Assembly: GCA_050084985.1 (NCBI GenBank)
Contig: JBITNC010000001.1
Span: 57,164,001-57,228,000 of the forward strand
Source of the DNA: Nageia nagi
Taxonomy: Eukaryota > Pinophyta
Reading direction: 5' to 3'
DNA length: 64,000 bases
A program made the translations under genes and the position numbers. Below the pieces are notes generated by a model that saw only the letters and a program-made list of their open reading frames with translations, did no database searches and had not been told where the DNA came from. Below are positions 1-9,108 of the stretch, one piece after another. The stretch's first letter is position 1. Every line of letters begins with the position of its first letter.

Positions 1-638
1 GAAAGATGATGAATTCCTTAATTTTCTTCTTGTCCCTAATGAAAATATTTTTAGTCAAATGGAATTCTTTGATGAAAATGTTCACGTAAATTCAATCAAA
101 TTTCTTGAATATATTGTCAATGTTCATGATCTGAAACTTAAAAGAAATCTTCTTCAAACAACCTTCATAGTCAATGATGAGTTTATCCTTTATGTAAATG
201 TAAAAGATTGTGATGATCACATTCCAAGCATCCATTCATTGGTATTTTGTTTTTTGTATCTTGGTTATTTTGAATGTCATTTTTTTTTCATATCCATCCT
301 CATTCGAAGTCTTGGTATCGAGAAGATCCATGTGCACATGTTTATACCCACAAACATTTTCATGTCTGACTGAAAGTGTCAAGTATTTCAAAACTGTTAT
401 ACATTTTGAAGACACAAAATTTGAGTTAGAAAACTTATTAAATTATTGGGAGGATCGTATCCTCAAAATTCAATTGCTTCTTGATCAAGTAATGGAGAAA
501 CTTTGGAAAAGCAACATCAGTAAATCAAAGTATCATTTAGAACAAATTAGAATTTTGGATCTTGAGTTAAATCTTGTTTGTGTTAGAGGTACTTGTAGAT
601 AGTTTAATTTTTATTTACAAAAAAGAAATTGATTATGG
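1..638. other. Unassigned flank left of the Tat-like insertion
   Basis: Two overlapping weak open frames run at 59-373 and 210-602 on the plus strand. Neither shows a domain I recognise. The text is AT-rich and continues, once the Tat-like element and one GTTAT copy are removed, at 12833. It may be an old non-coding or 3' part of a retroelement, but nothing in it proves that. Confidence 0.3.
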
Positions 639-643
639 GTTAT
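639..643. repeat. Target site duplication GTTAT (left copy)
   Basis: GTTAT directly precedes the TGTATATTC start of the left LTR. The same five bases follow the CA end of the right LTR at 12828-12832. Five base pairs is the usual duplication size for gypsy integration, so both element ends are fixed to the base. Confidence 0.95.
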
Positions 644-847
644 TGTATATTCATACATAATAACTTATTTGTTTAAAGCCCCAGCATACTTTTCTTGCAA
701 CTACAAGTTCATTTTACGATCTCCGGAAGTTTCGGAACAAATAAAGCTTATGTTTTGGTGAAGACCGGGTTCCGGAGATGATGAGGTCAGCAGAGAGATA
801 ATTAAAAGCCGGAGGCAGCAGAAAGAAAGTGTTCCGGAATAAGATAA

Positions 848-855
848 TGACGTCA
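848..855 (+). promoter_or_regulatory. TGACGTCA palindrome (TGA/bZIP-type site), unit 1
   Basis: A perfect TGACGTCA sits in the first tandem unit, with the next at 973-980, exactly 125 bp on. In the 3' LTR they recur at 11874-11881 and 11999-12006. The TGACG core is known to be bound by plant TGA-type bZIP factors and is used by several viral and retroelement promoters. Binding here is inferred. Confidence 0.5.
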
Positions 856-972
856 TAGGAAAAGGAATAAACCTCCGTTGTGGAAACGACCGGATTCCGG
901 AGATGATGAGGTCAGCAGAGAGATAATTAAAAGCCGGAGGCAGCGGAAAGAAAGTGTTCCGGAATAAGATGA

Positions 973-980
973 TGACGTCA
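973..980 (+). promoter_or_regulatory. TGACGTCA palindrome, unit 2
   Basis: Second perfect copy of the palindrome, in the second 125-bp unit. The third unit has only a degraded form (ACGATGTCAC near 1087). Confidence 0.5.
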
Positions 981-1259
981 TAGGAAAAGGAATAAAGCTC
1001 AGTTGTGGAAACGACCGGATTCCGGAGATGATGAGGTCAGCAAGGGGTGATCAAAAGGCCCGGAGTCAGTGAATAAAGTTTCCGAAATAACGATGTCACA
1101 AAGAAAGGATAAGTGTAGTTCCGGAGGTAGTTACCTTCCACGACATTCCCAGTTTTGTAACTGTCGGACAAATGGCATGTATGTATGATGATAGTTAGAA
1201 GTGGCCAGTATCTTGAGGCCGTTTTGTAAACCGTTCTGTTGTAACTGCTATTTCTTCAG

Positions 1260-1281
1260 TATAAGTATATGAAAATAAAGT
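1260..1281 (+). promoter_or_regulatory. TATA-like box and polyadenylation signal of the LTR
   Basis: TATAAG at 1260 lies about 100-140 bp downstream of the tandem units, and AATAAA follows at about 1275. The order enhancer repeats, TATA, AATAAA suits U3 to R. The start site itself cannot be read from the sequence. Confidence 0.4.
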
Positions 1282-1812
1282 GAAAGAAGGGTCGGAAGCC
1301 CTAGTATTGCTCTTTACATTTGTTCTCGAAGACCTGTAGTCTTTTATCAGTAATATGAAACCATCTTGACCTTTCTTGTCTAGCACTCGTAATTGTTGTT
1401 CTTAATTAGGTTACATCGTGGCAGCTTGGCTTGTTTCCTGAATGATAATCGCGAACTGCTAGTATAACTGTGTCTGCATATATGGTAGAGTAAAGCTGGA
1501 AAGCTATTAGAGAGTGAGAGCTTGTACCGTAGCTGCTACACTAGATTCAGACCAAGGTTTCACGCACTGTGAAAGCCCGCGCTGAACTAGTGATCCACCT
1601 TTGCTTTCCCTCTTGTTACCTTAACCTTTTTGCTTAAATTCCTCGCACTCTACTCCTTTTATTTCCTTTCTTGTTACTTTTTCTACACCCAATGGATAAG
1701 GAACCGGCCTTCTCCGGAGATCAGACTATCACATAGTTTGTTCTTGATGTACTTTGGTTGAGATTGTTCACGGCGCATATATTACACAATCCTAATCAAC
1801 AGTATTTCTTTT

Positions 1813-1830
1813 TGGCACGCCCGGTGGGAC
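1813..1830 (+). other. Primer-binding site of the Tat-like element
   Basis: TGGCACGCCCGGTGGGAC begins 11 bases after the LTR end. It has the TGG start and CCCGGTGGGAC core I recall for complements of plant tRNA-Arg 3' ends, the primer type associated with Tat/Ogre elements. A second TTGGCGACTCTGCTG stretch lies at about 1844 and is an alternative. The tRNA assignment is from memory. Confidence 0.5.
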
Positions 1831-1948
1831 GCGAAGAAACTTATTGGCGACTCTGCTGAAGCACTATCTTGGTATGTATTAAAGCAGATTATTTGTAAAT
1901 ATCATATGTGCTTTTGAACCTTTCATTTTCTTTTGCCACCTAGAGTTT

Positions 1949-3841
1949 ATGTGGACAAGATCTAAAACTAGAGCAGCAAAAGAAACACCGGATTTTAGAG
2001 TGTTAGATGTTCCTAAGAGAAAGACCCTGATCAAGTCCAAATCTCTGAATAGTATCAGCACCCTAAAATCTTTTATCAAGCCAGAACCATCTGATCTTCA
2101 TACTAGAAATATCTCTCCTACAATGGCTAATCCAATTCAAAATATTTATCCGGAATGGAATAATGGGGTACCAATAGCCCTGGCGGTGTTGCATGACATC
2201 CCAGCAAATGTTTTTAAAACCCTTCCGGAGTTTGATGCAACTACAGAAAAAACAGCTTATGAACATTGTGTTGATGTAGCCGGCCTAGCTCAGATTCACA
2301 ATATCCAGCATGAAGATGTTATGGTGAGATTACTGGCTCAATCCTTCAAAGGCAAGGTCCTAGATTGGTACAGGGGCCTTCCTAACGGATCTATAACTAC
2401 TTGGGCTCAACTGGCAGAGCCTTTTATCTTGGAATTTAATGAATTAGGAGATCCCTTTTCCTTGTTAACACAGTTCACTTCTATCAAAAGATACGAGCAG
2501 GAAAATATCCTGGATTTCAACATTAGATTCCAAAAAACTTGGATGAGAGTACCCATGCCAGTCAGGCCTCAGCAATTTCAAGCCCTAATGTATTACCTGA
2601 GAGCCTTTCCTCCGGATCTCTCTCTACAAATCCAAAATTCCGGAGTGAATACTTTTCCGGAGGTCTATAGACAAGCAGTGTATGCTGAATCCTGTCTCAT
2701 TGCGGTTGGAAAACTGCCAAGTCGCATGCCCATGCCTTATTTTCCAATAACCGCTCAACAGCCAAGTTTTAGACCTCAAGCAATTAGTTTGGCTCCACCA
2801 CTGGCCAGCATCCCCGCTCCTGTTCAACAGTGGCCATCACCATTGCCAGTACCTAGAGCTCCCTTGGCTTTACCAGCCCCTTATCAGCCTAACACGAATC
2901 AAGGGGTAGCTTCATCGTCGGAGATTCAGGAACTCCGAAACTTGTGTAGAAATATGGCAAACCAGATTACCATTTTAAGCAGACAAAATAATGCAAGAAG
3001 ATATCCTTATCCTGCTGTAGAAAAAGCTCAGCATGTGTTGAATGAAGGTGTAAGCCAAGCTTCCTCTTCCGGATCAACCACTGGTTTGTGTTTAGCCTGC
3101 AATGATGCTCATGAACAAACCACATGCCCTGTTTATCAGTACCAAGAGTATCTATCAAGAAGTGGAGGTATTCCTCCGCCCGGTGTAGCGGATGACGTGA
3201 ACCAAGATGTAAACTTGATGAATTTTGCACCGGCAGATATAGGAGTTTTTGCCGTGGAAACAAGATCAGGAAAAAGACCCCTAGTCTCCAGCATTCCGGA
3301 AAAAAAGGTTGAACCCCAAAAAAGTTCCGGAGCAGTGTTTCCTAAAAAGCAAGATACAGTTCCCGGTTCTAAGGAAAAGATCCCGGAAAAGGAAACGGTT
3401 TCCCAAAAATTCCCGTTTTCGGAAACCAAACCGACGTCCAAAACCGGTGATCAAAATCTCCGGAGATTAAGGTTCCCTTCACTTACCAAGCACCAGAGAA
3501 AAGATGATACTCTACAGCTTCAAGAAACATTTACTGACAGATTCAGAAACAAAACTGGTGAACCTCTGGCTATCCCAGAATTCAACATTATGGCGGAACT
3601 AAAGAGAACTCCAGCGAGAGTGTCCTTGTTTGAAGCTCTAAAAATTCCCGGACAAATTGATTTACTGAAAACATCTCTTGTAGCATTGAATGAAGGAATG
3701 GAAAGAGTGCTTAATCTTTTTGAAACAGCAAAATATCCGGGGATGGGAAAGAACAAACCTCCAGCCTTTTACATGACTTTGGAAATCGAGGGATATGTAC
3801 TCCATAATTGTTTGGTTGATTCTGGGCAGCTACTACTGTGA
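1949..3841 (+). CDS. gag: Gag polyprotein with start of protease (Tat-like element)
   Basis: A 630-residue frame from an ATG 147 bases after the LTR. Residues about 130-255 match the retrotransposon gag domain (GKVLDWYRGLP ... FPEVYRQAVYAES). A proline-rich stretch follows at about 265-325. A zinc knuckle is formed by C381, C384, H388 and C393, with spacing CX2CX3HX4C, one residue shorter than the usual middle gap. The C-terminal part is charged and ends in the aspartic protease active site: D624-S-G, after which the frame closes within four residues. Gag packages the RNA in the virus-like particle. The frame change inside the active site makes this copy defective unless ribosomes shift there. 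Confidence 0.88.
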   Translation: MWTRSKTRAAKETPDFRVLDVPKRKTLIKSKSLNSISTLKSFIKPEPSDLHTRNISPTMANPIQNIYPEWNNGVPIALAVLHDIPANVFKTLPEFDATTEKTAYEHCVDVAGLAQIHNIQHEDVMVRLLAQSFKGKVLDWYRGLPNGSITTWAQLAEPFILEFNELGDPFSLLTQFTSIKRYEQENILDFNIRFQKTWMRVPMPVRPQQFQALMYYLRAFPPDLSLQIQNSGVNTFPEVYRQAVYAESCLIAVGKLPSRMPMPYFPITAQQPSFRPQAISLAPPLASIPAPVQQWPSPLPVPRAPLALPAPYQPNTNQGVASSSEIQELRNLCRNMANQITILSRQNNARRYPYPAVEKAQHVLNEGVSQASSSGSTTGLCLACNDAHEQTTCPVYQYQEYLSRSGGIPPPGVADDVNQDVNLMNFAPADIGVFAVETRSGKRPLVSSIPEKKVEPQKSSGAVFPKKQDTVPGSKEKIPEKETVSQKFPFSETKPTSKTGDQNLRRLRFPSLTKHQRKDDTLQLQETFTDRFRNKTGEPLAIPEFNIMAELKRTPARVSLFEALKIPGQIDLLKTSLVALNEGMERVLNLFETAKYPGMGKNKPPAFYMTLEIEGYVLHNCLVDSGQLLL

Positions 3842-6321
3842 TGCCTAAAGCAGTGTGCGATGTGATGGGGTTGCCTATGACAAGAACATCCACCGGAGTA
3901 TTACAACTGGATTCCACACCTGTCAAAACAGTGGGGGTAATCAAGGATGTGGTCCTGAAAATACATAAGTGTCCCTCCGTAATTATTATCCAGGAGGTTG
4001 TAGTTGTTGAACTGCCCCCTTTGTTCGGGCTATGTCTGTCTAGAGAGTTTACAGCTAAGATAGGGGGTTATCTAGCGATGGACTATACTCATTATTTGAT
4101 CCCTTGTGGGAATAAGAGGGTAAGACTGAATAATGAGGAAATTTCTGAGTTTCATGTAGAAAAAAAGGAGGAAGTTTGTGCTGTCTTCGGCGAATTGGAA
4201 GAATCAGATGAATTGCTGGAAGGACTGCGAACCGAAGATCCTTGTAGTATGAACATGCTCAACACTATCTACGACATGGAGTTTGGGAATTATTGTTTAA
4301 TAGAACCGGAATCTTTCATCCCGGAACTCACAAGAGAAAATTTCAGAAGAAATGAAATATGGGAAATGTTTTTTGATGGAGCTAGATCCAAAAATGGATC
4401 CGGAGCCGGGATTATCCTGACCAACCCGGTTGGAAAGATGCATAGATTTTCTTTCAGACTCACCTGGTTATGTTCAAATAATGTGGCAGAATATGAAGCT
4501 CTTTGCTTGGGATTAGAACGAGCTATCAAGATGAAAATTCAGTGTCTAAAGATCAAAGGAGATTCAGATTTGATCGTGAAACAAGTGACAGGTAAATGTT
4601 CGGTCAAACATCATTATTTGAAAGCCTACAAGAATCGGGTTTGGGATCTGTTTGAGCATTTCGAAGCATTGCATATTCAGTCGGTTCCAAGAAGATTCAA
4701 TCAAGAAGCTGATACATTAGCACAAATGGGAGCCAGTTTTGATCCCACAAATGACTGGTTTCGGAGAAAGGGTGTTCAGCTCATTTTCAGGCCATCAGTT
4801 CCGGATAATGATTCCTTTTGGCAGGTTTTCCGGGACGAAGCTCAAATTAATCAGTTCTTATTACAACAAGCGGTATGTCATGCAGTAGGAGAAGAGGACT
4901 CCGAGGTTTTCCGGGAACAAGATATAATTCAGCTGAATAACAATAAACTCCCTAAAGATTTGATTCCATTTGAAGGATTATTCGATAGAAGTGACCAGGT
5001 AAAAAGAAGGGGTATGAATATAAACCCGGATAACTATAAAGAACATGAAGTTCTTCCGGGTAAGTCGTTAAAAATTGGTATATCTAATACCCCGGAACAG
5101 ATCCAGGAAATTGTACAGTTATGCAGAACATATGTTGATGTTATTGCCTGGTCTTACGATGATTTGAAGGTTTTTGATAAATCAGTGATACAGCATACGA
5201 TTGAGTTGATAGATGATGCTAAGCCGGTCAGACAAAAACAAAGACCAGTAAACCCCAAGATCGAAGTTGCTATGAAGCAGGAGGTACTGAAAATGTACAA
5301 AGCTGGGATAATTTACCCCATCAAGCATTCCACTTGGGTAGCCAATCTTGTGCCTGTCCGGAAGAAAAATGGCGAGATAAGGTTGTGTGTTGATTTCCGG
5401 GGTTTGAACAAAGTATCATTGAAGGATCATTACCCTTTGCCTCCAATGGAACAAATACTGAACACTGTAGCCGGAGCTGAAAAGTTCTCTTTGATAGACG
5501 GTTTCTCCGGGTACAATCAGATTTGGGTCCGAAATGAAGATCAGTTCAAAACAGCTTTTACAACAAAATGGGGTACCTTTGCTTTTCAGAGAATGCCGTT
5601 TGGCCTATCCAATGCAGGGGCTACTTTTCAGAGAGCTATGGATTATGCATTCGGAGAACTGGTAAATAAGAGTCTGTTGGTATACCTGGATGATATTACT
5701 GTTTTCTCTCACGACAGAAACATGCATGTTCAACATCTGGAGCAAGCCTTCATCAAATGTAAGAGGTATGGTATATCTCTAAATCCTAAGAAGTCGATTT
5801 TCGCAGTAGATGAGGGTAAATTATTGGGCCATGTCATTTCAAAAGAAGGATGGGCTATTGATCCGGATAGAGTTAAAGCTATAGATGACTTGTCCCTCCC
5901 GTCTAATAAGAGGTCTCTGCAGTCTTTTCTGGGTCAGATTAACTTTGTCAGAAGATTTATTCAAGATTTCTCAAATATTATCAAACCTATCACCCGGATG
6001 CTAAAAAAGGATACTCCTTTTGTATGGACTAAGGAAGGAAAAGAAGCTTTTCAGGAAATTAAGGTAGCAATTACAAAAGCGCCTGTACTGAGAAATCCGG
6101 ATTTTAGCAAAGAATTTATTCTGTATGCATATGGCTCAGATACTAGTGTTGCAGCCGTCTTAACCCAGAAGCACGAGAAGAATGAAGAATACCCAGTTGC
6201 ATTTTTCAGTCAGACTATGAACAGCTATGAAGAGAAATATACTTTCATTGAAAAACAGGTCTTATGTTATGCAGGGAGAATTGGGAGAAGGAAGACCCGG
6301 GTGGATTTCGAAAATTCTTAA
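3827..6321 (+). CDS. pol: Pol part 1: protease remainder, archaeal-type RNase H, RT, residual RNase H
   Basis: This frame takes over from gag within the protease active site; the first start-like codon is GTG at 3838. The rest of the protease runs to about residue 105. An archaeal-type RNase H domain follows at about 4360-4740, with its four acidic residues present: D180 (FDGA), E218 (AEYEA), D242 (GDSD) and D292 (EADTLA). RT spans about 5200-5900, with LCVDFRGLNK and the catalytic YLDD at residues 616-619. The later retroviral-type RNase H has YAYGSD at 763-768 where an active-site Asp is expected, and it stops after EKQVLCYA. RNase H placed before RT is unusual for gypsy elements. The domain calls are clear; function in this copy is doubtful because of the frame breaks on both sides. 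Confidence 0.9.
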
Positions 6322-7735
6322 ATATGATGTGGAAATTCGGCCAACAAAGCTTATAAAAGGAAGAGCACTCTGTGAGCAACTTGCAAAAACCCCAATACCG
6401 GAGGAGGGGATGGTATGCTTTGTCGAACAAAAAACCTCCGAAGCTGTATCTGGAGACACATCAAAGGATTGGATGGAGCAGTTAAACGAATATTTTGAGA
6501 CAGGAAAACTACCGGGAAACATGAATGCATCCCAAAGAAGGCGATTCAAGATACATGCCCAGAATTATACAGAGATAGATCATATACTTTATAGAAGAAA
6601 TCACGATGGCGTGTTGCTAAGATGTGTACCGGCGACAAGTTCGGCCAAGCTCATTGAAGAGTTTCATTCCGGAGTGTCTGGAGGTCATTACTCTGGATAC
6701 ACAACAGTGGGTAAAATCATTCAGGCGGGATACTACTGGCCTACTATGTTCAAAGATGCTTTCGCAAAGGCACAAAATTGTGAAAAGTGTCAGAGGTATG
6801 TGGGAAGAAGGAGAAATGCTGCATTACCGTTGGAACCAATCCAAGTAGAGGAACCCTTCCAACAGTGGGGACTTGATTTTATCGGAGTCATCAATCCAAA
6901 CTCCTCTTCCGGACACAAATTCATTCTTACTGCTACAGACTTTTTCACCAGGTGGGCAGAAGCGGAAGCTGTAAAGGAGGCAAATCAGAAAACCATTATA
7001 AAATTTTTGGAAAAATTAATCACCAGGTATGGTATTCCCCAAACGATCGTTTCAGATAATGGCTTAGCATTTGTGGGGGCAGAGGTTACTGATTTTGCTA
7101 TGAAATTTGGTATATACTGGAAGACATCTTCGAATTATTACCCTCAGGGTAATGGGTTGGCTGAATCTACGAACAAGAACTTGATCCGGATTCTCAAAAG
7201 AACGGTGGAAAGTAATCCCCGGACTTGGCATGAAAAACTCAATTGGGCATTGTGGGCAGATAGGATCACAGTGAAGCTAGCTACTAAGACTAGTCCATAT
7301 ACCTTAGTGTACGGGAAAAGGGCTATGTTACCTAGTCATTCCGAGCTTCCGGTTTTAAAGATTTTGCAGGAATATGGCGAGAATTTTGAACCTCTGGAGG
7401 TTCGTATGAATGAACTGTTGCATTTAGAAGAGCTCAGAAATCAATCATATCAAGACCTCCGAAGAAGAAACGAAATTGTTAAAAGATGGTTTGATGGCAG
7501 AAAAACCACTCCAGTAATTTTTAATGAAGGAGATTTGGTGTTAAAATGGGATGAAGACAGAGCTAAGGCTGGGAAACATAAAAAGTTTGAATCCTTATGG
7601 TCCGGACCTTACATGATAGCCAGATGCGTGGGAAAAAATTCTTTTGAAATAGCGAAATTGAACGGGTGGCGGCTGCCGATCTTGGTAAATGGGCAGCATT
7701 TAAAGCATTACAAACCCGCATGTGCGGGAGATTGA
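6280..7735 (+). CDS. pol: Pol part 2: integrase (Tat-like element)
   Basis: The open frame formally starts at 6227, but homology begins at about 6285 (ELGEGRPGWISK), where it picks up the end of the RNase H/tether region after a deletion and frame change. Numbered from 6227, the zinc-binding module is H147, H154, C185 and C188. The DDE core is complete: D217 (WGLDFIG), D277 (VSDNG) and E313 (LAEST), with 35 residues between the second D and the E. The C-terminal region ends in the W-G/S-GPY-type segment (ESLWSGPYMIARCVG). Integrase joins the cDNA to the host and makes the 5-bp duplication. The catalytic residues look intact, but the frame is not joined to RT. Confidence 0.9.
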
Positions 7736-7741
7736 TCCAAC

Positions 7742-7760
7742 AAAAAAAAAAAAAAAAAAA
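7742..7760 (+). repeat. 19-A tract just after the integrase stop
   Basis: An unbroken run of 19 A starts six bases after the TGA at 7733-7735. It separates pol from the additional reading frame. It could be a slipped homopolymer or the scar of an old template switch onto a polyadenylated transcript. Confidence 0.9.
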
Positions 7761-8171
7761 TGAAAGAACTGATTTTGTACATATTGTAAATAGCGTGTCG
7801 TGTGCATTTATTTTAAGCAAGTGTGATTGTTGTTAGGCATTTAATAGCAGTGAAATATTAATGGGAACAACACGTTTGCACCGACAGAATGGAAATTTCC
7901 GAGAAAATCGGCAGAATCAAATCTCGAGATGGCCAAGAAAATCGTGAAAGGACAGATCGGTTATAAATGAAAGTACTGGTGGAGTTATTTCGTGCGAGTA
8001 AAAGACGGTGCATTAACTCTGGAAGCTGATTTTAAAAAAAGGGGCCAAAGGCGGTTCATTCCAAATTTACCCAGACTTCAACTTCGCGAGAGAGCTAACG
8101 ATCAAAAGACAAGAAGCACAGAAAATTGCCGGCAGTAATCAGAGTAAGCGGAGGATTTCAGAATATTGAGC
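7761..8171 (+). other. Leader between pol and the additional ORF
   Basis: About 410 bases with no open frame of note. In related elements such leaders may hold splice sites or an internal start. I see no clear TATA box and call nothing. Confidence 0.4.
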
Positions 8172-8684
8172 ATGGCCCCCCCTCAAACCAAAGTCGCTAA
8201 AGGAGTCATTGATTCAATGGAGCTGTTGCAGGATACCAAAATAACGGCTCAGAACAAAAATCCTAAGGGCACAGCTGAAGCCCCTGAGTTGGTAGAGTTA
8301 GTAAAAAAGGGGTTTGATGCTACCTTGAGGACTGTCAAAAATCCTCTTGGTAAAATAGTTCTCAGCTTGGACCCCCTTTCCATTGAAAAAGCTTTCAACC
8401 CGCCGCCACCTCAATCCACTCCCATGGCAGTAAATTGGGATACAAGGCCAAGTGTTAATCTAAGAAAGAACCTTCTAGCGTGGCTGAACAAGAATGCAGA
8501 GGGTGCAATGAGCTTCAAAGAAGTCCCCCAGTCAGAACTCTTGCTAGCCAACTTTAACACACATGCTCAGTTGTTACTGTCTATGTTGTCGATTGCAGCA
8601 GGAGAGCAATCTGACATACATTTCCATGAGCAAGCTGACCATAGCGTATCTGATATCCCACCCAAGATCCCCCATTATTTATAA
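8172..8684 (+). CDS. Additional ORF of the Tat-like element, segment 1
   Basis: Begins with ATG at 8172 (MAPPQTKVAKG). It contains a LDPLSIEKAF motif and a region rich in charged and hydrophobic residues. The protein is not one I can name. The frame closes at 8684, while the plausible continuation lies in another frame from about 8675 (YNWSAAISNG). It reads as the N-terminal fifth of one long product broken by indels. Its place after integrase matches the extra ORFs known from Tat/Ogre-like elements, whose function is unsettled. Confidence 0.6.
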   Translation: MAPPQTKVAKGVIDSMELLQDTKITAQNKNPKGTAEAPELVELVKKGFDATLRTVKNPLGKIVLSLDPLSIEKAFNPPPPQSTPMAVNWDTRPSVNLRKNLLAWLNKNAEGAMSFKEVPQSELLLANFNTHAQLLLSMLSIAAGEQSDIHFHEQADHSVSDIPPKIPHYL

Positions 8685-9108
8685 CTGGTCAGCTGCCATT
8701 TCAAATGGGATCTCCGAGCAGCTACAAAGAATAGAGGAAGGTTCCCATTTCGCTTTCGTCTCATACCTTATTTGGTTATTCATTCATCAGAATTCGGAGC
8801 ATTTTTCTCAAATGAACCTGAATAAGCAAAGTGAGGACAGGTCCCTCAAATCTGTAGATAGATGGACTGAAGAAGTTAGAACGGGAGCCGATTATTACAA
8901 TTTTGTGGAGCATTTTTTATTTCCAGCAATGAGTTTAATGGCTCCAGCAATCCCACGATTATCGGCAGCTTCCCAATTATACCTCAGGATGCCACATGGT
9001 GAGACGGGGGATTGGTTTTTTGCTGAGGAGGGGACTTTCGTAAGGTTGTACGGTTTTTTCGGGGGCTCCATTTTTGCTTCCTATTCATGTCACAGATTGG
9101 GTTCTTAG
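8670..9108 (+). CDS. Additional ORF, segment 2
   Basis: The open frame starts formally at 8563, but the part that reads like protein is from about 8670 (YNWSAAISNG) to about 9060 (FVRLYGFFGG). It is a helical, aromatic-rich stretch with RTGADYYNFVEHFLFP. It breaks at a T6/G5 homopolymer pair near 9055-9064, a likely indel site, and the sequence continues in the third frame. Confidence 0.6.

Larger units (their letters stand above)
764..1120 (+). repeat. Three 125-bp tandem units in the LTR U3 region
   Basis: Units begin at about 764, 889 and 1014. Each opens with ACCGG then TTCCGGAGATGATGAGGTCA. The first two are close copies that continue through a GCCGGAGGCAGC segment to TGACGTCATAGG. The third diverges after the GATGAGGTCAGCA motif. 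A related unit is found in the family D LTRs. Tandem U3 repeats of this kind are often enhancer-like; that role is inferred here. Confidence 0.88.
644..1801 (+). repeat. 5' LTR of the Tat-like element
   Basis: Starts TGTATATTC and ends CAATCCTAATCAACA, so it has TG...CA termini. It is nearly identical to 11670-12827, with about 7 substitutions, mostly C/T or G/A transitions. It carries three 125-bp tandem units, TGACGTCA palindromes, a TATA-like stretch and an AATAAA signal, in the order expected for U3, R and U5. Confidence 0.95.

Noticed and set aside
2624-3756. Several minus-strand open frames of 60-100 residues opposite gag
   Set aside because: They are shadows of the gag frame, with no domain and no start context of their own.
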